Below are positions 1-13,205 of a DNA stretch of 64,000 nt, piece by piece (within the stretch, counting starts at the first letter, position 1; every line of letters begins with the position of its first letter). The DNA lies in assembly GCA_019914995.1 (NCBI GenBank), contig CM034128.1:10745501-10809500 (forward strand), written 5' to 3'. The notes beneath the pieces were generated by a model, which was not told the DNA's origin, searched no databases, and was given only the letters and a program-made list of their open reading frames with translations. The translations under genes were made by a program, and so were the position numbers. Source of the stretch: Acanthochlamys bracteata. Its lineage: Eukaryota; Streptophyta; Magnoliopsida; Pandanales; Velloziaceae.

Positions 1-61
1 CTTTATTATGCCTTGATGTATTTGCCAGTATGAATGCTAATAAGGCAGTGATCTATAATAG

Positions 62-879
62 GTCACCTCATTGGTTGTCGAAGTTGAATCTCTACAAAAG
101 GACAAAGAAAATTTGAGGATCAACCTTCATAGAGCTGAAGAGGAGGTAAGTAAAAAGTATTGTCTTTCTGACATGTCTAATATGCGAACAATCATAATTC
201 AATTGTTAACCTCGTCCCAGGTTAAGGTACTCTTCGAGGAAAATAAGCTCCTGGATGAAGAGAATAAGAGACTATTGAAGCAACTGAGAAAAGAAAGGCA
301 TCATCAGGGATCTGAGAGCAAAGACTCTGCCGGTTCTTCCACAAAGGTAAGATCATCATCTTGTTCATTGAGCTTTATATACTACTAAAGAGCAGCTATA
401 GTCGGGATCTCTGACTCGCAGGTTTTTAGGTTAGTTGCAGAAGTAGTGTAAATGAACAATACCGTAATGCTTCTTGTTTGAGTTCAATAATTTGTTTAAC
501 AAACAGCATCTTGTGTGCAAAAAATTTCATCTCCTTCATGGGAGATGTTAATATTCAGTAAAGAGACTAGTCCCAGTTCCCACCTCATCATTTTCAATGA
601 TGGCCTCCATCTATTTTTCACAAGTATTAAATCTGTGTCTCCAACTCTCGTTCCTTTTATCTCTCATACCTTTTATCTGACTTCATTTGTTTTCTCTTTA
701 TGCACCAAAGAGAAGAATTCAATTTATTCATCCTTATTTCATGTCACATCTGTTAGCAGGGCAAGCGCAAGACGCGAACAAGGGAAGGTAGCTTCACTGA
801 GAGCCCAATTGATTCGCTGAGGCTGCCATTGTCACCTCTGCTTCAGAATTCTCCCGACTCCAGAGTGGCCAAGAAGTGA
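62..879 (+). CDS. C-terminal end of a coiled-coil protein (partial, unrecognised)
   Basis: Only the last three coding exons lie in the window: 62-145, 221-346 and 760-879, all joined in phase 0 with GT-AG introns. An in-frame stop at 59-61 supports an exon start near 62. The first two exons encode a highly charged heptad-like stretch rich in E, K, L and N (for example LFEENKLLDEENKRLLKQL), as expected of a coiled coil. The last exon encodes a basic segment (GKRKTRTREG) followed by a Ser/Pro/Leu-rich tail ending SRVAKK and a TGA. The basic segment could be a nuclear localisation signal, but that is inference. I do not recognise the family. The N-terminal part lies upstream of the window, so neither full length nor function can be judged. 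Confidence 0.7.
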
Positions 880-1852
880 TGGAAGCTACTCTTAGCTTAT
901 CAAACATCGAATTCTTTGCTATGCTAGCTCTTACCATGATCCTATAATCATGCTTTTAGTTAGGCCTATGTGGTATATACTGTTGCAAAAGGGCCCCTAG
1001 TGATCATAATCACAAATTCATTTTGGACTATGTATCCTTGTCAAATTACCGAATCAAATGAAGATTTTCTTGTAACCTGATGCAATCCATTCTTAACCAA
1101 ATATGTCATTGCCTGCCTTTTCCAGACTCTCTGCAGCAAACTGTGCCAGTGTTATGAATTCCTGCTACTAGCCAGAACCATTTCTTTCATCTCAGTAACC
1201 GAAAATACCTGATTGCATGTATAATAAGCATGTTCATTTTGGTCAAATTCCAGCACCCAACCATTCTTTCGAACATAAGTGCATCAATATTCCCCATTAA
1301 TGGAACGATAGAAGTTCGTGTTCTATACTGTCGGTATTTTCTATCGAGAAACTAAGAACAAGAGGTTGACTCGTATGAGGTAATGCTATGTCTATTTCAG
1401 AGTGAAAATGAAATTTAATATGAATTATTTAAAAAAAATAAGTTTATATTTTAAAAAAATATTCTAGAGTGAAAATTCATATTTCATACATTTGAAGAAA
1501 GGCGCCAACAAGTTCAAATTTATACAATCTAAAGAAAGCAAGCTGTTAAAAGTTAAAAATATAGACGGCTGAAAAATTGGAAAGATTTTTTTCGAACTAC
1601 AAGAACTTTCATGCGAATCTTATATATTTATTTAAATAATGGAAGACATATTCAATAACAACAAGAAGCAATGAACACCTCACCTTCTATTATTAATTTG
1701 CAAGAAAACATGAGAAAAAATACAACTTTTTTCTTTTTGTAGGAAAGTAAAAAATAGAACTTAATTAATTAAAGAAACTACAAACATATGCAATTAATTA
1801 TATGCACACGTCTTTATTTTCTCATGATCATATGATGATGATCAGTGAATTA
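880..1852. other. Intergenic, 3' flanks of two convergent genes
   Basis: This stretch holds the presumed 3' UTR of the coiled-coil gene and, from about 1620 on, the 3' UTR of the convergent peroxidase gene. It is AT-rich. An 11-base motif (agagtgaaaat) occurs twice, near 1399 and 1465, around a run of A and T. No coding potential was seen. Confidence 0.6.
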
Positions 1853-3129
<1,277 letters not shown>

Positions 3130-3226
3130 AACAGATACAGCTGAAGATGTATTTACTACTACTTAATGCGCTCAAAGCAAGAAGTAAATGGGAATTGAGT
3201 GATTGAATACTGCAGAGAAATGGAGA

Positions 3227-3233
3227 ATTTATA
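3227..3233 (-). promoter_or_regulatory. TATA box of the peroxidase gene
   Basis: TATAAAT is read on the minus strand about 100 bases upstream of the peroxidase ATG (3129). It would place transcription start near 3200 and give a 5' leader of about 70 bases. Inferred from consensus and spacing only. Confidence 0.55.
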
Positions 3234-4136
3234 GAGATTTTGAGAGCTCTAGGGGTTACTTGCATGCATGGATTACTGAAAACGTGATCGAGCAAAGCTT
3301 TTGTCAACTATTTGAAAAGTAGGATACATTAATTCGTGGTTATACTTTGGAATAGTAAGGTGTTTGATATATTCAATATTCATATTTCAGGCAGCTCTGT
3401 ATCGAATGTAACACGGTTCAACTCAAAAAAAGAGGTTTTGATAGTTCTGTTGCTGCAGAATGGTTCTTTTAGTGAGATTTCCAAGCTCTTTTGCACGGGG
3501 AGGCAAAGATATGTGGAGCAGTTAACTAAAGCTGTGTTCATATTTTTCAGCTTTCAAATTTGACCGAAAATAATAAAGTATTTTTGGTCAGATATGTGTT
3601 GCTGAGTTAGTGCACGAAAGCAAGCTGTGTTTGGACTTTCCCGGGATTTATATGGATAAAGATCATAAAAGTTTTGGCTCCTTCTGGATTAGTTGAATAC
3701 TTCTCTACAATTATAGTGCCATGATGATGGTTTACTTTCATCATTTGGAAGTCAAAATGAAAACTCTATCCTTCTTGTTGTTATCCGGTTATTATATATT
3801 TTACTTCCATGCATTCTAATTGAATAATATTAATATTAGGCATTTACTCAATTACTTGTCTCTGATAGAAACCTTAATGAACACTGAAACCTCTACAGTT
3901 GTGAAAGTTCATTGTGTAACATGTCCATGGATAAATTAAATGCCTTGTGACTTGATTTCTTGAATGAATGAATATTCATGCAACATATCTATCAGCTCGA
4001 ATAGCTTGTTTATAAACATGGTCTTATTCTGTTTACAAACCAACAAACAGATATTGAACGAACTAATTCATAGAAATATCTCTTTATTAATCTTAACTAA
4101 GTTTTGAGATGCACGATAAATGTCAGATGAAATAAA
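3234..4136. other. Intergenic: peroxidase upstream region and polyamine oxidase 3' flank
   Basis: AT-rich non-coding DNA holding the distal peroxidase promoter and, nearest 4136, the likely 3' UTR of the polyamine oxidase gene. No repeat, RNA gene or convincing reading frame was seen. Confidence 0.5.
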
Positions 4137-7100
4137 CTACATCCTCGATATTTGAAGGGGAACCATGACTTCAGCCATTTCTTCCCTCGCTACCATCTGG
4201 AATAGGTCAGAATATCCATGAATCACTGCTAGACGCCTTCGGCATTCTTCAGCAGCAACGAGACCTGCAGAATAAGCTCCATGGACCGACCCAGAGTGAT
4301 CGAGACTTGCAGCCTCCCCGGCAAAGAAAAGATTATCCACCGGAGCTCGAAGCCTTTCGCATAAATCAGCTGGTTTACCAACTAAATCACATGAATATGA
4401 GCCAAGGCTATCTGGATCTGTTCCCCAGCGTGATACCAGGTATTGTGCCTGGATAACATTTTAACATCCATTATACCAGTACAACAGAAATTCCAAATCA
4501 CAATGTAGAAATAATTCTTAAGATCTTACTGGTTCCACTGCATCTGGTAGCATTTTCTTGAGTTGTGACATTGCAAATCCAACAGCTTCCTCGTCCGACA
4601 ATTTCTCCATGTCGTATGCAAATCTCCCGGCAGCCATGTAAACCAGAACACGATTTCCAGTTGCCTTGTGAAGATTAAGGAAGTAGCCACACGAGTAAGA
4701 AGTTGCAGCTACAATTCCTAGGACTTCGACATTAGGCCAGAAGACTGTGTCAAAGTGAAGGGCTATCTTGTTTTCGTAGCCAACACCAAGATCAGATATA
4801 GCTGAAACCTTCCAATCGGGAAGCCTTGGTTCAAACTCGATTTTATTTGCTTTCAGAACCCCAAGAGGTACGGTAATTACAGCAGCATCTGCTGCAAAAC
4901 TAGTTCCATCCTCCAGAGTCACAATAATTCTACTCCACCGCTGAGTGATTTTTGCTACCCTGAGATCAAAGTTCGAAAATAATTAATGAGAAGATTCCTA
5001 ATAGAAACCCATAGGATTACCAAAATTGTGACTTAAGATTGTCACCAAATAACCACGATAAATTCAATAAGGTCTCTTGATCTTTCTTAAGATTAGTGCA
5101 ACCGAAACTCCGAATTCAAGTTAGAATATGCAAGAAACACAGTAAGGCATCAATATGAGACAAAGGAACATTTCATATATAGGTACCCCTACAAAGTGAA
5201 TAGAAGAGCATAAACTACACTTAAGGACAAAAAACACAGGTCATCCGTAGAGAGCTTAAATTAGAGATGTTGTCTCCTTAAACACAGGCATAGAGAAACT
5301 ACACATAACAGAACAACTTTCAACAAGGTATCAAAAGTTACATATAAACGCAGAGAAAACACACAGCCAAAAAATCTGTTAATTTCTGGTCAGGGTTCTT
5401 GAGTCTCAAAATCGTACCTATGGTTTAGACGAATATCAAGATCCTTTGCGAGTGCTTCAATTAAAGGATGATAACCTTGAACCATAAGCCCATGTCCACC
5501 GGAGAGAACTTGCTCCTGTATCAATAAGAAGCAACTGAAAGTGTAAGAACACTGAGTTGAACATAAGTACTAATGGAGCTGACTATTTCTGTGAAGAACA
5601 TAACCGCACATTGAAGAGTCCATTCACATATAGATATTAACCAATTCAGGCGAGCCTCCTAATTGAAGTTCTTTTACCTGATCCCAATTTTTAAGAGATA
5701 TTGTATCCACATCTGCAGCAAACCATGCTTCCATTCTGCATATATACCACTGCAGTACCTCATAAGCTAGTCCTTCTTGCCTACAAAGAGAATAAACATA
5801 TAGATTAGAGTGCGATGATATTAGTTACAAACTAAAACTCACATAGGAAAAACAGAAAATGGAGATCACGGCAGATGATTGCCCATCCTTAGCTCTGGAT
5901 GTGGATCCCAAATTCATACCTTAACTCCGGATGCCTATCCAAAACTATCGAAATAGCTTGATGAACAGACATGTCTTCCACGGTTTCATCCCTGACCTTC
6001 ACTGTCTGTATATACAAGAGCTTGTATAAATATCCATTATGTCATTAAACAGATGCAATAGATCATATATCCTAGAAAATTAGCTGTACCTCCTCGAGAA
6101 TTCTCTCAAACATTTCTCCAACATTGATAACAAGTTCCTGCCGGATCTGCTCTCCATCTTTGTCGAAGAGTGCGTAGCTGTGATAACCAAATGCAGGTCA
6201 ACTTAATCAACAGGCCATTTCATTTTTTGATTGAGATTTGCAGAGAGAGGAAAATCAAAGGTACCTCTCGAGATCATGGTCATACAGCACAGAATTATCA
6301 CCACTAGTTCGGTATAATCTAAGACGAAGGCATCGAATAAGCGGCGCTAGAGAGTTCTCGTTGCAAACACCATGTAGCCTGAATAGTCATAAACAAAGCA
6401 ATTTGTCATGCCACGGTTTTCATTTTGGAGGTACGCTACAGAAGAAATCTAAAAGCAAGAGAATCTTACCATGATGCTCCCATGTCAACTGGACAGCCGA
6501 AAGAATAGTCAGTGTGGATGCGACCACCTAAACGATTACGTGATTCCAATAAAATAACCTGAAGACAAAGGCCAAGAATCAGCTAAAACAGCTAGAATGA
6601 ACTTAGTGAAGTACTTATTCCTACAAAAGCTTACATTAAAAGAGGAATTAGCCAGTGCACGAGCAGCTGCAATTCCAGATATCCCTCCACCTATAACAAT
6701 CACTGTAGGCGGGGGAAGTGTTTTCCTCTCGATGTGTGAGAGAAAAGAACCTGCAATGGGTAAATAGAGAAGTTCCAGGAAGAATGTTACAAGAAAGAAC
6801 TACAAACGAAAGTGGGCAATTCAACAAAAATCATATAATTCAACCAAAAGAGATTGAGTAATCAAATATTATCCCAAGCAAAGCAAGAAAATAAACACAA
6901 GTAACAGAAACAAAACTTTCTACTGATAAGACAGAACAAGTTATTCTGATCCAAGTAAAGTTGGTAATTCATGACTAATGACCACATATCATATACAAGC
7001 AACCCACACATGAATATATTCATCTTAAAGTAAATTAAAGTAAAATGAAATTGTTTTCAGATCATTAATTGCAAAAAACTTGACCGCCTAATTCAATGTT

Positions 7101-7879
7101 TAAGTTGTCATTGGTATTGCTGATACTACATTTATATAGAGTTGTTCTGACTTTGAGGAGCTATAGGACTCCTTTTTTGCAAGTACAATTGTTATCCAGA
7201 TGTCAGGCTTCACCTGATAGATGTCTGCTTATTAGGTTGAGATGCTACACCTGCTTCATTATATTAGCCTGATAGAACCAGTAGATGAGTTGAAATCATG
7301 TTTTCCTCTTCAAACGGTCTCTAATTAGAGTGTAAAAGGAGCAATAAACACATAAGCCCAGCTTAGCTTGATACGTAATAAAACCTATATGATTATGCCA
7401 AATAGATTACACATAAGGAGGTATGCTAGTTGATGATAAAAAAACATATCTTCAGTTCTACATTCTTTTAATAAATCGTCATATTACTTATTATTGCTTT
7501 GGTCTAAATTGATGAAACTAGTTTTACGTGCAGCATTGTTGAGTACGTCATAAATACAAAATGGTAAGCTTATATTAGTAAATTGTCGCCAGAGAATACT
7601 AACGGTTATAACAAATCTAGGTTATGGCATCACATATTCTCAGCAATTTCCAAGACTACTACTCCCTTGAATCAGATAAAACACATCACATTATAAAATA
7701 AACATATAAGTCTAACCAAATTTAACAATTTATCCAGCATTCCAAAAACCAACATTGCAAACTATCTAGAAAAGGAGTAATAAACAAAGACAATAAAATA
7801 CCAAAAAAAACTGAAAACTCAGAAAAATCTTGCCTGTTACGGCGAAATTGTCGCAGCCGGAGAACGATTTAGACTCCAT
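4137..7879 (-). CDS. Peroxisomal polyamine oxidase (PAO2/3/4-like)
   Basis: Ten coding exons: 7834-7879, 6635-6750, 6470-6558, 6265-6378, 6090-6177, 5920-6005, 5678-5780, 5418-5515, 4530-4959 and 4137-4448, giving 493 residues. An FAD-binding Rossmann motif lies near residue 30-45 ([10 protein letters not shown]), followed by [18 protein letters not shown] and the C-terminal FAD motif [20 protein letters not shown]. This is the flavin amine oxidase family. Plant members of this clade back-convert spermine and spermidine, producing H2O2 and 3-aminopropanal. The protein ends in SRM, a type 1 peroxisomal targeting signal known from this clade, so a peroxisomal location is expected. Intron 1 (6751-7833) has a GC donor (ACAG/GCAAGA); only this junction keeps the Rossmann motif in frame. 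Which PAO paralogue it is cannot be decided by eye. Confidence 0.95.
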
Positions 7880-8320
7880 TTTTATCCCAAAATTTCCAAT
7901 CCAAGCAACCAACCAACAAACCAATCGATCGATCGATCGATCCCAAATCCAACAACAACAACAACCGTGTGCACGCTTAAGATTTTAAGCTCAGAGATAT
8001 ATTAGAAAATTTAAGACTAGAAGAACGTATAGGAATCAATCTAGAAGATGGATACAACATGAAGATCATGAGCCCATCTACGAAGCGGCTCGAATCGGAC
8101 AAACAACGGAGCTTACCAAACCAGCTCATACTCTGTTAAACGCTTCAAACCGGCAACAAAGAAAATACAACCAATCAAAAATAAATCCTATGAAGAAGAA
8201 GAATAATAACAACAACAAGACGACGAATGAAGGAAGGGAAACAAAAACGAAAAAGAAAAAAAATGTTCGACAACAGATTTCTAATGGAGTTTCCAAAGAA
8301 AGCCGAAGAAGGGTGGTGCT
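7880..8320 (-). promoter_or_regulatory. Polyamine oxidase 5' leader with probable leader intron and short upstream ATG
   Basis: A good donor (TTTG/GTAAGC) at 8116-8117 suggests a 5' UTR intron running toward the coding ATG. The exact acceptor is unclear; one candidate lies just before a CTTAAAATC motif near 7990. The leader exon holds an upstream ATG at 8129 (MSWF before the donor), so a short upstream ORF is likely. Upstream ORFs have been reported in leaders of plant PAO genes, but homology of this one was not tested. A (GATC)n run lies at 7924-7942. Confidence 0.4.
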
Positions 8321-8327
8321 ATTTATA
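8321..8327 (-). promoter_or_regulatory. TATA box of the polyamine oxidase gene
   Basis: TATAAAT on the minus strand, followed by AGC, within a non-coding region and about 190 bases upstream of the leader ATG at 8129. It predicts transcription start near 8290. Confidence 0.55.
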
Positions 8328-9586
8328 AACACGAGATAGCCAGAAACAGACGGTTTCACATAAATACCCACATGTACACTGTCTTATTAGTCCATGACTG
8401 GGTGTCAATTGACAGAACATGTAAGGGTAATTATGGATGGCGGGGATATTTTCATTCCTGGTAACCGGTGGCTCCGTGAAGAACATTATTTCATAATCAG
8501 ACCAATAAAATTACATTTTACAATATAGAGATCAATTGGATTTTATTAGCATTATTAGCCCTAATGTTTATTTTCTATAATTAGTAGTAATGAACTAACA
8601 GTTAGTGTTTTATAATGTATATTTTTTTACTTTACTGGAAAAAATAAGAGAACGTTCCAGGAAGAGAATTACGATCCGCAACTAAGCAGCCTTATTAGTC
8701 TCCGGAAGAAAAATTAAATATGAATTGTTTGAATCTCGCCCTTAAATTTATTATTCCGCCTTTCGGTAGGCTAATCTTTCAAATTAAACATTTTTTTGAG
8801 TCGACATTATTGATTATTTATTTATTCCGCGTTGATCACGCGCTTATTTTTAAATCTATGCCGTTTTCGGCTGTTTAGAATATATTTTAATTAAAATCAA
8901 ATTTTATGTTTTAAATTTAAATTTCATATTTTATATTCATTTAGCATATAAAATTTACATATTTTAATTAAAATTTCAAAATTATCTATATATTTTAATT
9001 ACTATCAAAATATTAGCTATAAATAGCTAATATTTATATTTAATTATCTATATAGTTTAATTAATTTTAATTACTTATCACGAAATTAATAAGTTAATTT
9101 TGTGATAAGTTAAGCCAAACGCGCAATCTTTGCTGCCACGCACTGTTGTTTGCTTAACTGATTTTTTATTAATTTTGAAGTTTTTATATGTTTAGTTTTG
9201 ACTTCCCCTGCTATCATCTCTATTTCAGAAGGAGAGCAAGATTTTATTTTAGGTTTCATAAAGGGCAGATCAAATCTTTGGCAAACAGAAAAAATTTCAG
9301 TTAACCGTCCTCTTGGAGAGAAACAACGAACAGTTCTTGAGTTTATCTGTCAACGGAATTAGAAATTAGTTACTAAAAAGCTGGAAACTTTACTAGCTTG
9401 AACAAGATTACCGAGTAGAACATTTTTACAGAGCTCTATGGTTCACTGGAAGATACAGTGACACCGCTAAGGCGCTCATACATATAGGCAGAGGTATACC
9501 TCACTCGTTGGCGCTCTAACAAGATTATCCAAATACACAAGTAGATACGTCTGCAATATAACTGCTTAAGCAACAATACAACTGCT
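8328..9586. other. Intergenic: polyamine oxidase promoter and DJ-1D 3' flank
   Basis: Non-coding. A very AT-rich block at about 8870-9110 is followed by the motif CCAAACGCGC (about 9115), which resembles the termini of the MITE-like elements found elsewhere in this window, but no matching left end was found. The part next to 9587 is likely the 3' UTR of the DJ-1 gene. Confidence 0.45.
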
Positions 9587-12500
9587 TCAGAACAGCACCT
9601 GAATACCAAGCAGTGCAATGAGCTGAGAAATGAACTCTGGGTGCCCAGGCCATGCTGCGCCAGTCACTAGGTTTCCATCAGTGAAGCATTTGCTTATGGG
9701 CGATGGTTCCAACCATGTTGCCCCTGACAGCACCACGTTCAGTTTCACAGCAGGGTATGCAGTGCATTTCTTTCCCTGTGCATGGGCAACATAACTTAGT
9801 TTTTAATGTTTTTATATAATAATTACACATTGTCATTATATTAGAGTTATCTTTGCAATTAGTTACCTTGAGGACACCCGCAGCTGATAAGATCTGCTGG
9901 CCATGGCATATAGATGCAACAGGCTTGTCACTTTTCATGAACTGCCGAACCAATGAGAGGACTTCGTTGTTCAATGCGAGGTACTCCGGGGCTCGGCCAC
10001 CTGGTATCACCAGACCATCGTAACTCGAAGCATTGATGTCCTCAAAGCTTTTTGTTAGGTTAAAATCATGGCCGGGCTTTTCACTGTAGGTCTGGTCACC
10101 TTCAAAATCATGGATGGCAGTGCAACACTTGTCACCAGCACCTTTCTTAGGACAAACTGCGTCAACATGACAACCAAGAGCTTGCAAAGACTGAAAGGGA
10201 ACCATAACTTCATAATCCTCCATGTAATCCTGGCAACATAAACAGTTGAGAAAAGGATGTGAATCATTGGGGAAATGCATATATCCTAGCTCATAACAAA
10301 TTAGATGTCTATATTAATGCAAACTGTTAAGGAGTGAACTTATCCAGTCAAAACTTACTACGTACTATCTCGCATGGGCAAAGACAATTTACTGTATACT
10401 TGAGATGTTGCTAGATGACGACCAGTTATTAAGTTGAATATCAAGAACAAACAAAGTTATCAGTCTTTTCTATTATTTTCATGGAGACTTATTATTCAGA
10501 ATTTAATGTAAGCTTATGACATTGATCAGTACATCGAACTCCTAATGTAAACTTAACAAGAAAAGGTAAGGAGGTGTATATGCACAGCCAGTAGTAGCTA
10601 TTATTCAAACCATGATCCTGGAGAGTAGCAAAGCGATCAGTTCGAATAATTCTTGCAACTCATAATGAAAAGCAATAGATTAAACATGAATCCAAAAAAT
10701 AGGAGTTCTTTTAAGCAGTATTAAAATGCCATAAATCTATAGGCAATGTTGTCAAGGTTCATGACTAGAACATATGCTACTTATGCATCAAATGGACTTC
10801 TTGCTCATTGTGACGGAGAAATATCCAAGCACCCATTCTCATGCTAGAATTGTGATCAAAGAGTTGCAAAGATAACTTATGTTTTACTCAAACAGAAAAT
10901 TCTAACAACCCAAGGCAAATGGAACCAAAAGTAAGGTTATCAAGCATCTTGAAAGTTAGTTCTCATCATACAACAGAATGAATTTGACATTTGCAACTGC
11001 AGATCAAGAAAATTTGATCTGGGAATTAACATCAAGACAAACTCTTCGGCTACGGTTTGCAACATGGAACTCATAAAATAAGGAAAATATGACAAGACTT
11101 ACCCCACAAAGGAACAAAATCTTTTTATCAGAGCCTTTTACGGTGCCTCCAAGAGCTTCCACAAATCGCCTTATGAAATCAGGGTGCCCATCATACATCA
11201 CTCCAGTTATAAGATTCCCATCAGCTACACATGCCGCTGTTGACTCTGGCTCCACCCAGTGACTACCTGCTTGAATCATTGTCGGCTTTAGAGCTGGATA
11301 AGCTGTGCACTTGCGACCCTTCACTAAATCTGCAGCTGCCAAAATCAGCTGTCCATGGCAAATGGATGCTATTGGCTTTCCAGAGCTAGCAATCTTAGAA
11401 GCAATATCCAAAACTTCCTGATCCATGGCTAAATATTCTGCTGCACGTCCTCCAGGAATAAGAAGTCCATCATATTTGTTTGGATCAATCTCTTCGAATG
11501 TTGCATTAAGAGCGAAGTTATGTCCTCTTGACTCAGTGTATGTCTGCAACCGTGGAAAAAGGTACACTTGAAATCAGAAAAATCGGTTTGAAGAATAACA
11601 GATGCTTTTAGACATACAAATACCATATGTCTTTCATTAGCAAAACTGATGTCTGGAAAATGAATAATGTACAACATTAAAATATATTTTGCATTTGCAC
11701 TTTAATAATCTAACATAATCCAAACTGACTAGGTCACAGAAATTATTCACTTTGGTAAGGAAAGCCACACATAATGAGTTTTTTAGTACTCAGCCGCTGC
11801 AGTTTATGAAGTATGAACAACTCTGTCAAATTATGAACTGTAAACAACTCTGTCAAGTCATCTAACTAATCTAACGTAACTTCAAAATGCTTATTCTTAC
11901 TGGCCCTCTCAAGATATGGTATTCCACACAACATCTTCTGTCCTTCATAACACCAAACGAAAATAGTAATTTCTTTTGCCACAGCTATCCTAAGTCCTCT
12001 TATTTCATGTGCTTCCACTTCAAAGTCCGTATTGTTCTACTATGTATGTTGCAAAATCAGATCAAACTAATGTCACCAAGGAGGGGCACAGTTCCATTTG
12101 GTAATATGAGCTATGGAGATGATTTCACCACTGGCTCAGAACATGCTATTGCATATTAGCTCGATCCTACAAACTGACATAATTATGTAAGTAGATAACT
12201 TACATTGTAATATTGCCAAGCATGCAACTATGTTATACTTACACATAAAGAAAACAGTAGATGTCCAACTTTTCGCCAATCAGTTAACGTATAGTTCCTT
12301 GTACCTTAAAGTAGCACAGGTATCACGAGAAGCCTGATACTCCATTAAAGGAAGAAACCAGAAAAATTATCACTCCTAACAAGTATACATTTTTTCTGAT
12401 GAAGGTTTGGACTACTCTATAACAAAATTGCACAAAAAGCATAAGGATCCCAAGATATAAACCATCTCACGATCTAATATCTTACACCAAATCCAACACT

Positions 12501-12873
12501 CAAAAAACATGCCTATTAATCAAATCCTATCTATGTATGTTTAATAATTTCCTAATCCACCCCTTTAATTCTACCTGATGTCCGAGATTCTGATGAACAG
12601 CAGTCCGACAAACATCACCAGCTTTCCTCCCAGGGCAAACTGCATCAACAGAGATTCCGTATGCTTGCAAAGCTTGGAAAGGCACCATGACCTACGTCAC
12701 CAGATCCAAACCAAATACTTTCTCGATCAAAAACATTGATTTTGTATTTCAACACAGATCAAGATTCCAACTTTCAACCAAAAATCACAAAAACTTCAAC
12801 ACGGTTTTTTTTTCAATATTACCTCATAATCTTCCATGTAATCACCACAGAGAAGTAGCACAGTCTTCGCCAT
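9587..12873 (-). CDS. DJ1D: DJ-1 homolog D (glyoxalase III / PfpI-type, two tandem domains)
   Basis: Exons 12823-12873, 12575-12691, 11103-11543, 9867-10229 and 9587-9775 all join in phase 0 and encode 386 residues, close to the Arabidopsis DJ1D length. Two DJ-1/PfpI domains follow each other. Each starts with [16 protein letters not shown](A/S)LQA, has IPGGRA-EYLA, and carries the nucleophile Cys in ASICHGQ (one copy each in the third and fourth exons). Plant DJ-1D converts methylglyoxal and glyoxal to lactate and glycolate without glutathione. The domain junction coincides with the exon 3/4 boundary, so the second domain begins exactly at GDYMEDYE, as expected from an internal gene duplication. 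The gene starts 332 bases from the divergent CTNNBL1 gene. Confidence 0.95.
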
Positions 12874-13205
12874 TTTATCTTCTTCTCTTTTCTTTCTTGT
12901 CTACTGCTGCTGTTCTTCTTATTACAAGGGGGTGGAGTGAGTGAAATATAATGAAGAAATAAACCAAATATTTATCTAGGTACTGCTTGGCGAGTTTTGA
13001 ACTTCAATAGACACGTTTCCACCATTGGCCCACTGAAGTTTCTAGTTCTAGGACCTCTTTCAGCAAAATTAAATTTAACAGGTAAACACATATGGCAAAA
13101 AATAAATTTAAATCGCTAAAATAATTATCAAGGACCCGGTTATGCTAAACAACTTATCTTAGTCTTAGCTATCTAGGGCTTTAAAGCTCCGCTCCATCAG
13201 CGCCG
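12874..13205. promoter_or_regulatory. Bidirectional promoter between DJ-1D and CTNNBL1 genes
   Basis: Only 332 bases separate the two divergent start codons, so both 5' leaders and both promoters must share this stretch. It contains GGCCCA at 13027-13032, the reverse of the plant site II element TGGGCC that is common in housekeeping promoters. No clear TATA box precedes 13206. An ATAAATAT-like stretch near 12967-12974 could serve the DJ-1 side. Confidence 0.6.

Noticed and set aside
515-820. A 101-codon plus-strand frame near the left end
   Set aside because: It runs through an intron of the coiled-coil gene and reads the last exon in a different frame; splice signals and phase favour the coiled-coil reading.
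8870-9115. Possible additional MITE beside the polyamine oxidase promoter
   Set aside because: One end (CCAAACGCGC) looks like a MITE terminus but no partner end or target duplication could be found.
9678-9775. Possible frameshift pseudogene at the end of DJ-1D
   Set aside because: Splicing out 9776-9866 restores an intact C-terminus ([15 protein letters not shown] through GIQVLF), so the gene is not broken.
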